Of a stretch of DNA of 64,000 nucleotides, positions 16,080 to 24,522 are shown piece after piece. The DNA lies in assembly GCA_050695655.1 (NCBI GenBank), contig JBOGTU010000077.1, forward strand, positions 40,179 through 104,178. Direction: 5' to 3'. Every line of letters starts with the position of its first letter. Within the stretch, counting starts at the first letter, position 1. This stretch comes from DATKQD01 sp050695655. Lineage in GTDB: Bacteria; Chloroflexota; JAJPGV01. A program made the position numbers and the translations under genes. The notes beneath the pieces were generated by a model. That model was not told where the DNA came from. It saw only the letters and a program-made list of their open reading frames with translations, and searched no databases.

Positions 16080-17630
16080 ATGAAACAGTCGCAAAATCCT
16101 GCCGAACGAATCATCCGCCGCTTTGGCGGGCAGAGCTCCCTGGCGACGTTGCTGGGAAAACGCCAGAGCACTGTGCAGCACTGGGCATCTACCGGGCGCA
16201 TTCCGGCGCAGTGGCACCAGCCACTGATCGCACTCGCCCGCCGGCAGGCCATTGCGCTTGAGGCCAAGGACTTTGTTGAGGCCGCGGCGCCCTCTATCGC
16301 GCCGGCTGAGGGGCGGCTGGGTGTGCTGCTGGTAGGTTTGGGCGCGGTTGCGTCCACACTCATCGCTGGGGTAGAGCACGTCAGGCGGGGCACAGGTGTG
16401 CCGGTGGGCTCGCTCACGCAGATGGGCACTATTCGCCTGGGCCGGCGCGACGAGAAGCGCAGCCCCTACATCAAGGATTTCGTGCCGCTGGCCTCGCTGG
16501 ATCAGCTGGTCTTCGGCGCCTGGGACCCCTTCCCGGATAACGCCTACCAGGCCGCTGTCAAGGCGGGGGTACTGGACCGCCACAAGCACATCGAGCCCAT
16601 CGGCGGTGCGCTGAAGGAGATCGAACCCATGGCCGCCGTGTTCGATCAGCACTACGTGAAGCGCTTGAACGGCAGCAACGTGAAGCCCGCCAGGTCCAAG
16701 CGAGAGCAGGTGGAGAGCATCCGCAAGGACATCCGCGACTTTCAAGACATCAATGGCTGCAGCCGGTTGGTGATGGTATGGTGCGCCTCTACCGAAATCT
16801 TCCTTGAGCCGGGCCCACAGCACCAGACGCTGGCCGCTTTCGAGGAGGCGCTGGCCAGGGACGATCCAGCTATCGCTCCCTCCATGCTCTACGCGTACGC
16901 CGCGCTGCAGGAAGGTGTCCCCTTTGCCAACGGCGCCCCCAACCTGACGGTGGACATTCCAGCGCTGGTGTCGCTCGCGACGAGCAGAGGCCTGCCCGTG
17001 ATGGGCAAGGACTTCAAAACCGGCCAAACGCTGATGAAGACGGTCATCTCGCCCATGCTCAAGGCCCGTATGCTTGGGCTGCGCGGCTGGTACTCCACCA
17101 ATATCCTGGGTAACCGCGACGGCGAAGTGCTGGATGACCCCGAGAGCTTCCGCACCAAGGAGGAATCGAAGCTGGGCGTCCTGGAGCACATTCTGCAGCC
17201 GGCGCTGTATCCCGAACTGTACGGCGACGTCTACCACAAGGTGCGCATCAACTACTATCCGCCCAGCGGCGACAGCAAAGAGGGCTGGGACAACGTGGAC
17301 ATCTTCGGCTGGCTGGGCTATCCCATGCAGATCAAGATCGACTTCATGTGCCGCGACTCCATCCTCGCCGCGCCGCTGGCCCTGGACCTGGCGCTGTTCA
17401 TGGACCTGGCGCACCGCGCCGGGATGAGCGGCATCCAGGAGTGGCTGTCGTTCTACTTCAAGAGCCCGCAGCATCCGCCCTCGGTGTACCCGGAACACGA
17501 CCTGTTCATCCAGCAGACCAAACTCAAGAACACCCTGCGCTGGCTCATGGGTGAGGAGCAGATCACGCACCTAGGCCTGGAATACGCCCAGGAATCCGCC
17601 AACGCTGAGGAGCTGGCCGCCAGCGCGTAG
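16080..17630 (+). CDS. ino1: Inositol-3-phosphate synthase with N-terminal helix-turn-helix domain
   Basis: Converts glucose-6-phosphate to myo-inositol-3-phosphate with bound NAD+, the entry step for inositol lipids, mycothiol or inositol-phosphate solutes. The 516-residue protein has two parts. Residues 1-65 form a Cro-like/carph-isopro-type HTH: ERIIRRFGGQSSLATLLG, STVQHWASTGRIPAQWHQPL, then ALEAKDFV. From about residue 78 a full INO1 domain follows: LLVGLGAVASTLIAG (Rossmann), SPYIKDFVPLASLDQLVFGAWD, GKDFKTGQTLMKTVISPML, GWYSTNILGNRDGEVLDDP and DFMCRDSILAAPLALDL. The known family does not need an HTH. ATG 16080 is 6 nt after TACACT. The palindrome in the promoter makes self-regulation plausible. 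Confidence 0.93.
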   Translation: MKQSQNPAERIIRRFGGQSSLATLLGKRQSTVQHWASTGRIPAQWHQPLIALARRQAIALEAKDFVEAAAPSIAPAEGRLGVLLVGLGAVASTLIAGVEHVRRGTGVPVGSLTQMGTIRLGRRDEKRSPYIKDFVPLASLDQLVFGAWDPFPDNAYQAAVKAGVLDRHKHIEPIGGALKEIEPMAAVFDQHYVKRLNGSNVKPARSKREQVESIRKDIRDFQDINGCSRLVMVWCASTEIFLEPGPQHQTLAAFEEALARDDPAIAPSMLYAYAALQEGVPFANGAPNLTVDIPALVSLATSRGLPVMGKDFKTGQTLMKTVISPMLKARMLGLRGWYSTNILGNRDGEVLDDPESFRTKEESKLGVLEHILQPALYPELYGDVYHKVRINYYPPSGDSKEGWDNVDIFGWLGYPMQIKIDFMCRDSILAAPLALDLALFMDLAHRAGMSGIQEWLSFYFKSPQHPPSVYPEHDLFIQQTKLKNTLRWLMGEEQITHLGLEYAQESANAEELAASA

Positions 17631-17679
17631 CCGCCCTGGTGGCGCAAGATGCCCCGTCGCCCGCGGGCGGGTTACGCTG

Positions 17680-17730
17680 CCCCCTCTCCCGTCCGCCCAT
17701 GGGCGGATGGGAGAGTGCAGGGGTGAGGGC
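17680..17730. repeat. Intergenic palindromic repeat, family 1 (diverged core)
   Basis: CTCTCCCGTCCGCCC and GGGCGGATGGGAGAG form a near-perfect 15-bp hairpin (17684-17715, one G-T mismatch) followed by a GGGGTGAGGGC tail. The CTCTCCC/GGGAGAG ends and the GTGAGGGC tail match the copies at about 32.0, 48.3, 56.07 and 56.17 kb. It could double as a transcription stop after ino1. The remaining bases of 17631-17843 contain no gene that I recognise. Confidence 0.55.
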
Positions 17731-17843
17731 CGTGACCACCGTTTCCAGAAGGAGTCGCACGCTCGCAGAGGTGACGCAAAGCGCACAAGTTTTGTGCCGT
17801 AAGCGGAGCTGGCACACCTGGCCCGCAATCTATCATGGTGCGC

Positions 17844-18857
17844 ATGAGAGCGGTTGTGCTGGATGAATCCGGCGTGCACGTGGCGGAGCTGCCGCGCCCG
17901 GACATTTCGCCGGGCGAGGTCCTGGTGCGCGTCCATGCCTGCGGGGTAAACCGGCTGGATCTCCTGATCCGCGACGGACGCACGGCCAAGCCGCGCTTTC
18001 CGCACGTGCTCGGGTCAGAGGCGGCAGGTGTGGTGGAGGCCAGCGAGAGCAACCTGCCCGCGGCCAAGGTGGGCACGCGCGTGGCCATTGCGCCCTACCT
18101 GAGCGATCACCAGTGCGAGTTTTGCTTGCGGGGCGAAGAAGCGATTTGCCTGCGAGGCGACATCCTTGGTTTGGCGCGTGATGGAGGCTACGCGGAATAC
18201 GTGGCCGTGCCCGCGTCAGCCCTGGTGCCGCTGCCGGATGAGGTGAGCTACGACGCGGCGGCAGCCGTGGGGCTGGCAACCATCACCGCCTGGCACATGC
18301 TGGTGCAGCGTGCACAGCTGCGCCCCGGCGAGACGGTGCTGGTGATCGGCGCCAGCGGCGGCGTAGGCTCGGCCGCCGTGCAGGTGGCCAAGCTGGCCGG
18401 CGCTCGTGTGATTGCCACCGCCGGCAGCGCGGACAAGCTGCGCCAGGCGCAAGACCTCGGTGCCGACGTCACTATCAACTATCGCGATCAGGACTACGTG
18501 CAGGAGGTGCGGGCCCTCACCGGCAAGCGCGGGGTGGATGTCGTGGTGGAGCACGTGGGCGAGGAAACGTGGGAGAAGAGCGTGGCCTGCCTGGCGCGCA
18601 TGGGCCGGCTGGTCACCTGCGGCTCCATGACCGGTGACAACGGCCGCCTCAACCTGTGGAGCCTGTTCGCCAAGGAGATCAGCATCATCGGCTCCTACGG
18701 CGGCAGCCGCGCCGACCTCACCGCCGTGCTGCAACTGGTCGCCCAAGGCCGCCTGCGGCCCGTAATCCACTCCAGCTGCGGTCTGGAGGGCGTCCCCGAA
18801 GCCCACCACACCATGGAATCCCGCGAGCACTTTGGCAAGCTGATCGTGAACCCCTGA
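17844..18857 (+). CDS. Zinc-type medium-chain alcohol dehydrogenase/quinone oxidoreductase family protein
   Basis: MDR-superfamily NAD(P)H-dependent oxidoreductase, 337 residues. The N-terminal GroES-like domain has ACGVNRLDLLIRDG and HVLGSEAAGVVEA. A structural-zinc lobe is suggested by CEFCLRGEEAIC, with three visible cysteines where four are usual. The Rossmann half has VLVIGASGGVGSAAVQVAKLAGARVIATAGS and VDVVVEHVGEETWEKS, and the end ESREHFGKLIVNP is typical of this subgroup. The substrate is unknown. ATG 17844 is preferred over ATG 17835 because TATCAT (17831-17836) ends 7 nt before it and because family members start MRAVV. The 268 nt after it (18858-19125) hold nothing recognisable. 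Confidence 0.85.
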   Translation: MRAVVLDESGVHVAELPRPDISPGEVLVRVHACGVNRLDLLIRDGRTAKPRFPHVLGSEAAGVVEASESNLPAAKVGTRVAIAPYLSDHQCEFCLRGEEAICLRGDILGLARDGGYAEYVAVPASALVPLPDEVSYDAAAAVGLATITAWHMLVQRAQLRPGETVLVIGASGGVGSAAVQVAKLAGARVIATAGSADKLRQAQDLGADVTINYRDQDYVQEVRALTGKRGVDVVVEHVGEETWEKSVACLARMGRLVTCGSMTGDNGRLNLWSLFAKEISIIGSYGGSRADLTAVLQLVAQGRLRPVIHSSCGLEGVPEAHHTMESREHFGKLIVNP

Positions 18858-19125
18858 GCGCGGATCTGCCAGGTGTTGCGCTGCTTGAGGCACGGCACCG
18901 ATGTTGCTTGCCACTGGGTGAGCGCCGACCGCTGGGTCCAACAGCTGATTGGCGGCCGCCCCAGCCGCGAGGCAATGCCGCAACTCGGACAGCAAGGCGC
19001 CTGGCGGGACTTCTTCGGTTTTATGGCTCCGAGTTTCCCGAAGAAGCGGCTGCCGCCTGGCCCATGGATACCGATGGCCGGCGCTTCGCATGGTAGCCCA
19101 GCCCGCCAGGGGCGCTCTCGCGCGA

Positions 19126-20538
19126 CTACAGGCCGCTCACCATCATCCGGCCGATTTTCACGGTGGGCGCCACCGTCGCGGAGCGGTAGTCCACGTCGTC
19201 GCCCACCATCTCCAGGGTGCGGATCATGTCCTTGAGGTTGCCGGAAACGTTCACCTCCGCCACCGGGAAGGTGAGCTGCCCGTGCTCGATCCACAGCCCG
19301 CCCGCGCCGCGTGAGAAGTCGCCGGTGGTGATGTTGTCGCCAAAGCCGAGCAGCTCGGTGAGATAGAAGCCATCGTCCACGGAGGCGACGATTTCCTCCG
19401 GGCTGGACTCGCCCGGCAGCAGCAGCAGGTTGGTGGTGCCAACGGTGGGCGGGCCGCCGGTGCCGCGCGCGGCATTGTGGGTGCTGGCCCTGCCCGTTTT
19501 CCGTGCGGTGTATGTGTCGAGCAGGAATTGCACGAACTGCCCCTGCCGGAAGATGTCGTTGTGGCGGCCAACCAGCCCTTCGCCATCGAACGGCTGTGTG
19601 CCCTGGCGCGAAACGAGCGTGGCATCGTCCACCAGGTTGAACAGTGGCGAGGCAATGAGCTGCCCCTCCAGGTCCAGCAAAAACGTCGCTCGCCGGTAAA
19701 GCAGCTCGCCACTCGCGGCGTGGGCAACCAGGCCGGCCAGCGTGCGCGACACTTGCGGGTCCCACACCACCGGAACCTGGCGGGTTGCCACCTTGCGCGC
19801 CCCGATCTTGCGCACGGCGCGCTCCGCGGCACGGCGCCCGACGATCTCGGGCGACTCCAACCGGTCCAGAAAGCGGTCGGCCGTGTACCAGTAGTCGTTC
19901 CGCTTCTTGCCTTCGGCGTCGTCCGCCATGACTTCGGCCGAAATGGAAGCGGAGCTGCCAGCGTACCAGCTCGAGAAGCCGCGCGAGTTCACCAGCGCGC
20001 GGAGACCCATGGTGCAGCCAAAGCCCGCGCCGCCGGAATTGGTGATGCGCGCATCGGCAGCGAAGGCGGCCCGTTCGCACCGGCGCGCCAGATCGATGGC
20101 CTGGTCGGCATCCACCTCGGCGAGGCGTGGATCGTACAGTTCCAGGCCGGCGGCATCCAGCGAACCGAATTCGCCCGCGTCCGGCAGGCCCGCCGCGGCG
20201 TCCACGTCGCTGATGCTGGCGCGCTCCACCGCGTCCGCGACGAACTGCCGCAACGCGGCCGGCGTGAAGTCGGAGGAGTAGCTGATGGACACGCAACCAT
20301 CTTTGATGACGCGCAGCCCCAGCGCCCGAGAAGACGCCTCAACGATGCTCTCCACTTCATCCTTGCGGATGGTGACGGAGAGCTCGGTGCCAGAGCCAAC
20401 GAGCACGTCGGCATCGGTTGCGCCCGCGGCCCTGGCCTGCCGGCACACGTCCTCGGCCACAGTCAGCAACTCGGCCGCCGCGGCCGGGCCAACCCCAGCG
20501 CGTACCTCGCTCCCCAGCGCCGGCGGGACGGCGCTCAT
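19126..20538 (-). CDS. pmbA: TldE/PmbA metalloprotease subunit
   Basis: Partner of TldD in the TldD-TldE heterodimeric zinc protease, which trims leader peptides and unfolded peptides (microcin B17 maturation and CcdA degradation in E. coli). The 470-residue product shows the PmbA layout. An N-terminal domain with TELSVTIRKDEVESIVEASSRALGLRV and CVSISYSSDF is followed by a C-terminal domain with VPVVWDPQVSRTLAGLVAHAASGELL, GTTNLLLLPGESSPEEIVASV and GFGDNITTGDFSRGAGGLWIEHG. It lacks the HExxxH of TldD, as expected. Its ATG overlaps the tldD stop (ATGA, 4 nt), so the pair is translationally coupled. The start is well fixed by this overlap. Confidence 0.93.
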   Translation of the reverse strand: MSAVPPALGSEVRAGVGPAAAAELLTVAEDVCRQARAAGATDADVLVGSGTELSVTIRKDEVESIVEASSRALGLRVIKDGCVSISYSSDFTPAALRQFVADAVERASISDVDAAAGLPDAGEFGSLDAAGLELYDPRLAEVDADQAIDLARRCERAAFAADARITNSGGAGFGCTMGLRALVNSRGFSSWYAGSSASISAEVMADDAEGKKRNDYWYTADRFLDRLESPEIVGRRAAERAVRKIGARKVATRQVPVVWDPQVSRTLAGLVAHAASGELLYRRATFLLDLEGQLIASPLFNLVDDATLVSRQGTQPFDGEGLVGRHNDIFRQGQFVQFLLDTYTARKTGRASTHNAARGTGGPPTVGTTNLLLLPGESSPEEIVASVDDGFYLTELLGFGDNITTGDFSRGAGGLWIEHGQLTFPVAEVNVSGNLKDMIRTLEMVGDDVDYRSATVAPTVKIGRMMVSGL

Positions 20539-22001
20539 TGCTGTGTGCCGCCCACGGTGATGCCGGAGACGAGCACCGTGGGAATGCCCACGCCCACCGG
20601 CACGCTCTGCCCATCCTTGCCGCAGGTCCAGCGGCCATCGCTCAGGGTGAAGTCGTGCCCCACCATGGTGACCTTTGAGAGCGTGTCCGGGCCATTGCCG
20701 ATGAGGTTCACGTTCTTGACGGGATGAGTCACCTGCCCATCCTCGATGAGGTAGCCCTCGGTAACGGAAAACACGAAGTCGCCATTGCTGATGTTCACCT
20801 GGCCGCCGCTGAATGACTTGGCGTACAGGCCCTTCTTCACCGATCGGATGATCTCGTCCGGCGTGGACTGTCCCGCCAGCATGTAGGTGTTGGTCATGCG
20901 CGGCATGGGGTAGTGCCGAAAGCTCTCGCGCCGGCCGTTGCCGGAAGGGGCCACGCCGAAGTGCTTGGCGCTGATGCGGTCCTGCAGGTAGCCTTGAAGC
21001 ACGCCGTCGCGAATCAGGACGTTCTCCTGGCCCGCGTTGCCTTCGTCGTCCACGTTGATGGTGCCACGCCCGTGGCCGATGGTCGCGTCGTCCACCACGG
21101 TGCACAGCTCGGAAGCCACCTGCTGACCCACGCGATCCGAGTAGTTGGAGGTTTTCTTGCGGTTGAAGTCGGCCTCCAGGCCGTGGCCCACGGCCTCGTG
21201 CAGGAGAATGCCGGACTCGCCCGCGCCCAGCACCACCGGCAGGTAGCCGGCGGGCGCATCCACCCCGCGCTGCAGCGTGACCGCCTGCCGCGCGGCCTCC
21301 CGCGCGATGCTCTCCGGCGGGTGGTCGATGAAGTACTCCATGCCTAGCCGCCCGCCACCGCCGTCCACGGCCATTTGCCGGCTGGTGCCAACTTCAGAGA
21401 GGCACTGCACGTTGAAGCGCAGCATGGGCTGGTAGTCCGCGGCCAGCCGCCCTTCGCTGGTGGCGACCAGCACGTGCTTCACCTCTTCCACGAAACTCAC
21501 ATTCACACGGATGATGCTGGGGTCGTAGGCGCGGGCGGCCTCGTCCGCCCGGCGGATGAGCGCGAGCTTATCCGCGCTGGACACTTCAATGGAGGGCTGG
21601 TCCACGCGATAGCGATCTGGCCGGGCCCCATCCGTTACGCCGGCTGGGCCGGGGTTGCTGCCCCTGTCGCAAATGCGGGCGGCAGTCGCGGCGGCTTGCC
21701 GCATGCTGGCCACGCTCAGGTCTTCGGTGTAGGCATAGCCCGTGCTGTCGCCGCTGAGCACCCGGACGCCCACCCCCTGGGTGATACCGCCGCTCGCTGT
21801 TTTGACCCTCTGCTCCTCGAAGGCAATGCTGCTGCTGGCGCGGTGCTCGAAATACAGGTCCGCGTAGTCACCGCCGCGGCTCAGCGCCACCTCCAGCAGC
21901 GAGCTCAGCACCTGCTCGTCAATCGCGTAGCGCTGGCCAAACAAGCGCCGCGCCGCGGCGGCCGAATAATCGTCCAGGGTGGGGCTGTTCTGCATGGTCA
22001 C
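20535..22001 (-). CDS. tldD: TldD metalloprotease
   Basis: Catalytic subunit of the TldD-TldE peptidase, 488 residues. The zinc-binding HExxxH is visible in GILLHEAVGHGLEADFNRK (about residue 262), with the third ligand expected in the GTINVDDEGN region downstream. Other family blocks are GGDYADLYFEHRASSSIAFEEQRV near the N-terminus and PMPRMTNTYMLAGQSTPDEII. GTG 22001 has GGAGAG about 9 nt upstream; ATG 21995 is the alternative. A TACACT hexamer (22024-22029, minus strand) is a candidate -10. First gene of tldD-tldE. Natural substrates in bacteria without microcins are mostly unknown; no peptide-precursor gene is visible here. Confidence 0.94.
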   Translation of the reverse strand: MTMQNSPTLDDYSAAAARRLFGQRYAIDEQVLSSLLEVALSRGGDYADLYFEHRASSSIAFEEQRVKTASGGITQGVGVRVLSGDSTGYAYTEDLSVASMRQAAATAARICDRGSNPGPAGVTDGARPDRYRVDQPSIEVSSADKLALIRRADEAARAYDPSIIRVNVSFVEEVKHVLVATSEGRLAADYQPMLRFNVQCLSEVGTSRQMAVDGGGGRLGMEYFIDHPPESIAREAARQAVTLQRGVDAPAGYLPVVLGAGESGILLHEAVGHGLEADFNRKKTSNYSDRVGQQVASELCTVVDDATIGHGRGTINVDDEGNAGQENVLIRDGVLQGYLQDRISAKHFGVAPSGNGRRESFRHYPMPRMTNTYMLAGQSTPDEIIRSVKKGLYAKSFSGGQVNISNGDFVFSVTEGYLIEDGQVTHPVKNVNLIGNGPDTLSKVTMVGHDFTLSDGRWTCGKDGQSVPVGVGIPTVLVSGITVGGTQQ

Positions 22002-22182
22002 TGGTGGTCACTCTCCTCGTCACAGTGTAGCGATGGCGCCCACACGTAGCCTGGCAGGCCACTCAGCCTGTTGTGACGCCGCGCCGTTACCAGGCCATCG
22101 GAAGCGGCAGGATGACCGACTTGGTGTTGCTGGTCAGCGGGAAGGAGGGGCGCTGAACCTGAAGCCCCAGGGTCGCGGCCGG

Positions 22183-22863
22183 TTAGAGCTTACGGAGGAC
22201 CGCCATCACCTTGCCCTGTATCAGCACGCGGTCCGGCTCGACATAGATGGGCTGCATGGCGCTGTTGGCGGGCTGCAGGCGAATGCGCGTGCCCTCGTGA
22301 TAGAAGCGCTTGAGGGTTGCCTCGCGCTCATCGCCTCGCTCGGAGGTGAGCGTGGCCACCACCAGGTCGCCATTCTCCGCGTGCTCCTGCGGGCGCACGA
22401 TGATCCAGTCCCCATCGGCGATAAGCGCATCGATCATGGAGGTGCCCTTCACCTGCAGGGCAAACGCATCCGAATCCGGCGGTGCAAACTCGGCCGATAC
22501 GGCAATCGATTCGCCGGAGCTGCGACGCGCCTCGATAGGCTCGCCGGCGGCGATGCGCCCCCACACGGGCACACTCACCACCTCGCTTTCCGGGTGCCGG
22601 GCGCTGGTTTTGAGCCGCAGGCCGCGAGAGGTGTTGCGGATGCGCTCGATGTAGCCCTTTTCCTCCAGGATGCGCAGGTGGTAATTCACGTGGCTGGTGG
22701 AGCGGATGCCCACCCCGTGGCCGATCTCGCGGTTGGTGGGGGGGCGGTCGTTCTGCGCGTGAAACACCTGGATGAAGTCCAGGATGCGAGCCTGCTTGTC
22801 GCTCAGTTCATCCTCAGCGGGCTGCACGCCCTGGAGCGCGTAGGGGATAGTCGTCGTCTCCAT
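22183..22863 (-). CDS. lexA: LexA SOS repressor
   Basis: Transcriptional repressor of DNA-damage genes, inactivated by RecA-stimulated autocleavage. The 226 residues comprise an N-terminal winged HTH (about 20-85: DKQARILDFIQVF, PPTNREIGHGVGI, HVNYHLRILEEKGYI) and a C-terminal S24 peptidase domain. The scissile Ala106-Gly107 lies in GRIAAGEP, catalytic Ser142 in KGTSMIDALI and Lys185 in REATLKRFY. The ATG at 22863 starts directly beside a palindrome that resembles its own operator. It is 33 nt downstream of hspR on the same strand, so some expression from the heat-shock operon is possible. Confidence 0.95.
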   Translation of the reverse strand: METTTIPYALQGVQPAEDELSDKQARILDFIQVFHAQNDRPPTNREIGHGVGIRSTSHVNYHLRILEEKGYIERIRNTSRGLRLKTSARHPESEVVSVPVWGRIAAGEPIEARRSSGESIAVSAEFAPPDSDAFALQVKGTSMIDALIADGDWIIVRPQEHAENGDLVVATLTSERGDEREATLKRFYHEGTRIRLQPANSAMQPIYVEPDRVLIQGKVMAVLRKL

Positions 22864-22865
22864 GC

Positions 22866-22889
22866 TAGAACACCTGTCCTATCTCGAAC
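22866..22889 (-). promoter_or_regulatory. Candidate LexA (SOS) box over the lexA start
   Basis: TAGAACACCTGTCCTA (22866-22881) is an imperfect palindrome of the form TAGnACA-N2-TGTnCTA. It resembles the GAAC-N4-GTTC class of LexA sites, with one mismatch. A second GAAC half-site follows at 22886-22889. It fills the 33-bp gap between hspR and lexA, with TACAGT on the minus strand just upstream as a possible -10. Autorepression is the expected function. Confidence 0.6.
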
Positions 22890-22896
22890 TGTACAC

Positions 22897-23289
22897 TCAT
22901 GTGGCCAGCTTGTCCATCTTCCGGATCACCCGCTTCAGGCGCTCCAGCTCCCGTTCGTGCTCCTCCTGGAATTGCCGCAAGGCCGCTTCGTGTTCGCGCT
23001 GCAGGCGCTCCACGCGGTCGCCCATGTTGAGAATGACTTCCACGCCAGCGAGGTTCACCCCCAGCTCGTCGATGAGGCGTTGTATCTGGACCAGCCGCTC
23101 AATGTCCTCGTCGGAGTAGAGCCGGATGTTGCCCCCCGTTCGTGCTGGATTAACGAGACCGATACGCTCGTAGTGACGAAGCGTCTGCGGGTGCACGTGG
23201 ACGATGCGCGCGGCCACGCTGATGACGTAGTGCGAACCGACAACTGCCGGCTGCTCCTCAGCGGCACTCAGCTCGCGGCGCCTCAGCAT
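22897..23289 (-). CDS. hspR: HspR, MerR-family heat-shock repressor
   Basis: Transcriptional repressor that binds HAIR elements and represses dnaK operons, usually with DnaK as co-repressor. From ATG 23289 the product is 130 residues. The winged HTH contains VISVAARIVHVHPQTLRHYERIGLV and GNIRLYSDEDIERLVQIQRLIDELGVNLAGVEVIL. A charged coiled coil follows (RVERLQREHEAALRQFQEEHERELERLKRVIRKMDKL), as in actinobacterial HspR. It is the fourth gene of dnaK-grpE-dnaJ-hspR. A 155-nt gap separates it from dnaJ, and an earlier in-frame start at 23433 would close that gap but adds unlike residues. The matching operator lies at the dnaK promoter. Confidence 0.93.
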   Translation of the reverse strand: MLRRRELSAAEEQPAVVGSHYVISVAARIVHVHPQTLRHYERIGLVNPARTGGNIRLYSDEDIERLVQIQRLIDELGVNLAGVEVILNMGDRVERLQREHEAALRQFQEEHERELERLKRVIRKMDKLAT

Positions 23290-23443
23290 GCGGCCGCCTC
23301 GGCGGGGGGCGCCGCGAGACGCTTGGCCGGAACCATGCCGCGGCCGGAGTTGGATAGCCCAGGAACGGTCGCTGCAATTCGAGCTGGCTGCCGCGGAGAG
23401 GTGGCCGAGGGCCACTTCCGGCGAGGCGGCCAAAGTTCCAGGC

Positions 23444-24508
23444 TCACAGTGGACCCTCGCGGTGCTTCTTCAATTCCTGGAAGAGATCGCGCTCGCGAGC
23501 CGAGAGGTTGGTGGGTAGGATGACGCGCACCTTGGAGTACAGGTCGCCCTGCTCGTCACCGCGCAGCGCGGGCAGCCCCTGGCCGGTGAGGCGAAAAGTG
23601 CGGCCGTTCTGGGTTTCCGGCGGCACACGCATGCTCAAGCGGGTGCCCTTGAGAGTGGGCACCTCCACTTCGCCGCCCAGTACCGCCTTGAGCAGTGGCA
23701 CAGGCACCTCCACGTACAGGTCATTGCCCTTGCGGTCGAACGTCGGGTGTGGCTGCACCTTGACGACCAGGTACAGGTCGCCCTTAGGGCCGCCGGTCGC
23801 GCCGGGGTTGCCCTCGCCACTCAGCTTAATGCGCGACCCGTCGCGCACGCCGGGCGGAATCTTCACGTCGATGCGCCGGGCACGGGTCACGGTGCCGGCG
23901 CCCTGGCAGGTGGTGCACAGCTTGCCATTCACCAGCGCGCTGCCGTGGCAGGTAGGGCACAGCTCCGGGATTTGGATGCTGAAGATGCGGTTGCCGCCGG
24001 AGAACACCTCCTCCAGTGTGACCTCGATGGGTTGCTCGATGTCGCCGCCGCGGGACGGCGGGGCCTCGGGCCGCGGCCGCGCGGCGGGAACTCCGTAGCC
24101 AGTGGCCGCGGCCCGCTCCGCCGCGGCGCCCTGGCCGAACAGTGCTTCGAAGAACTCTGAAAAGCCCGAACCCATGCCCCGAATCGTTGTCTCGGCTTCG
24201 AACTCTTTGGCAAAGTCGCGCGTGGTGTAGGCGTGCGGCGCGTTGCGGGGGCCGTAGCGGCCCTCGTGCCAGAAGCTGCCGTTGCGCAGGCTGGGGCCGA
24301 ATTGGTCGTACTTCTTGCGTTTCTCAGGATCGCCCAGCACGGCGTAGGCCTCGCCGATCTCCTTAAAGCGATCCTCCGCTTTCGCGTCGCCAGGGTTGAC
24401 GTCCGGATGGTACTTGCGGGCGAGGCGCCGATAGGCCTGCTTGATTTCCTTTTCAGGTGCGCCTTTGGCGACACCCAGGGTCTTGTAGTAATCCTTGTAA
24501 TCCACCAT
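23444..24508 (-). CDS. dnaJ: Chaperone DnaJ with shortened zinc-finger region
   Basis: J-domain co-chaperone that delivers substrates to DnaK and stimulates its ATPase. In 354 residues: J-domain 1-70 with the HPD motif in RKYHPDVNPG, a Gly/Phe-type linker (about 75-150), a zinc-finger region, and the C-terminal substrate-binding beta domains (VKIPPGVRDGSRIKLSGEGNPG, VPVPLLKAVLGGEVEVPTLKG). Only two CxxCxG units are present (CPTCHG and CTTCQG), not the four of classical DnaJ, so it could bind one zinc at most. ATG 24508 has GAGGAAG upstream and lies 14 nt after grpE. Operon position and flanking genes make the identity secure. Confidence 0.93.
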   Translation of the reverse strand: MVDYKDYYKTLGVAKGAPEKEIKQAYRRLARKYHPDVNPGDAKAEDRFKEIGEAYAVLGDPEKRKKYDQFGPSLRNGSFWHEGRYGPRNAPHAYTTRDFAKEFEAETTIRGMGSGFSEFFEALFGQGAAAERAAATGYGVPAARPRPEAPPSRGGDIEQPIEVTLEEVFSGGNRIFSIQIPELCPTCHGSALVNGKLCTTCQGAGTVTRARRIDVKIPPGVRDGSRIKLSGEGNPGATGGPKGDLYLVVKVQPHPTFDRKGNDLYVEVPVPLLKAVLGGEVEVPTLKGTRLSMRVPPETQNGRTFRLTGQGLPALRGDEQGDLYSKVRVILPTNLSARERDLFQELKKHREGPL

Positions 24509-24522
24509 CTACTTCCTCGCCA

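Noticed and set aside
18858..19125. Short frames in the gap after the MDR gene, including one ending EFPEEAAAAWPMDTDGR
   Set aside because: No recognisable domain, no plausible start signal, and competing frames on both strands; left as unassigned intergenic sequence.
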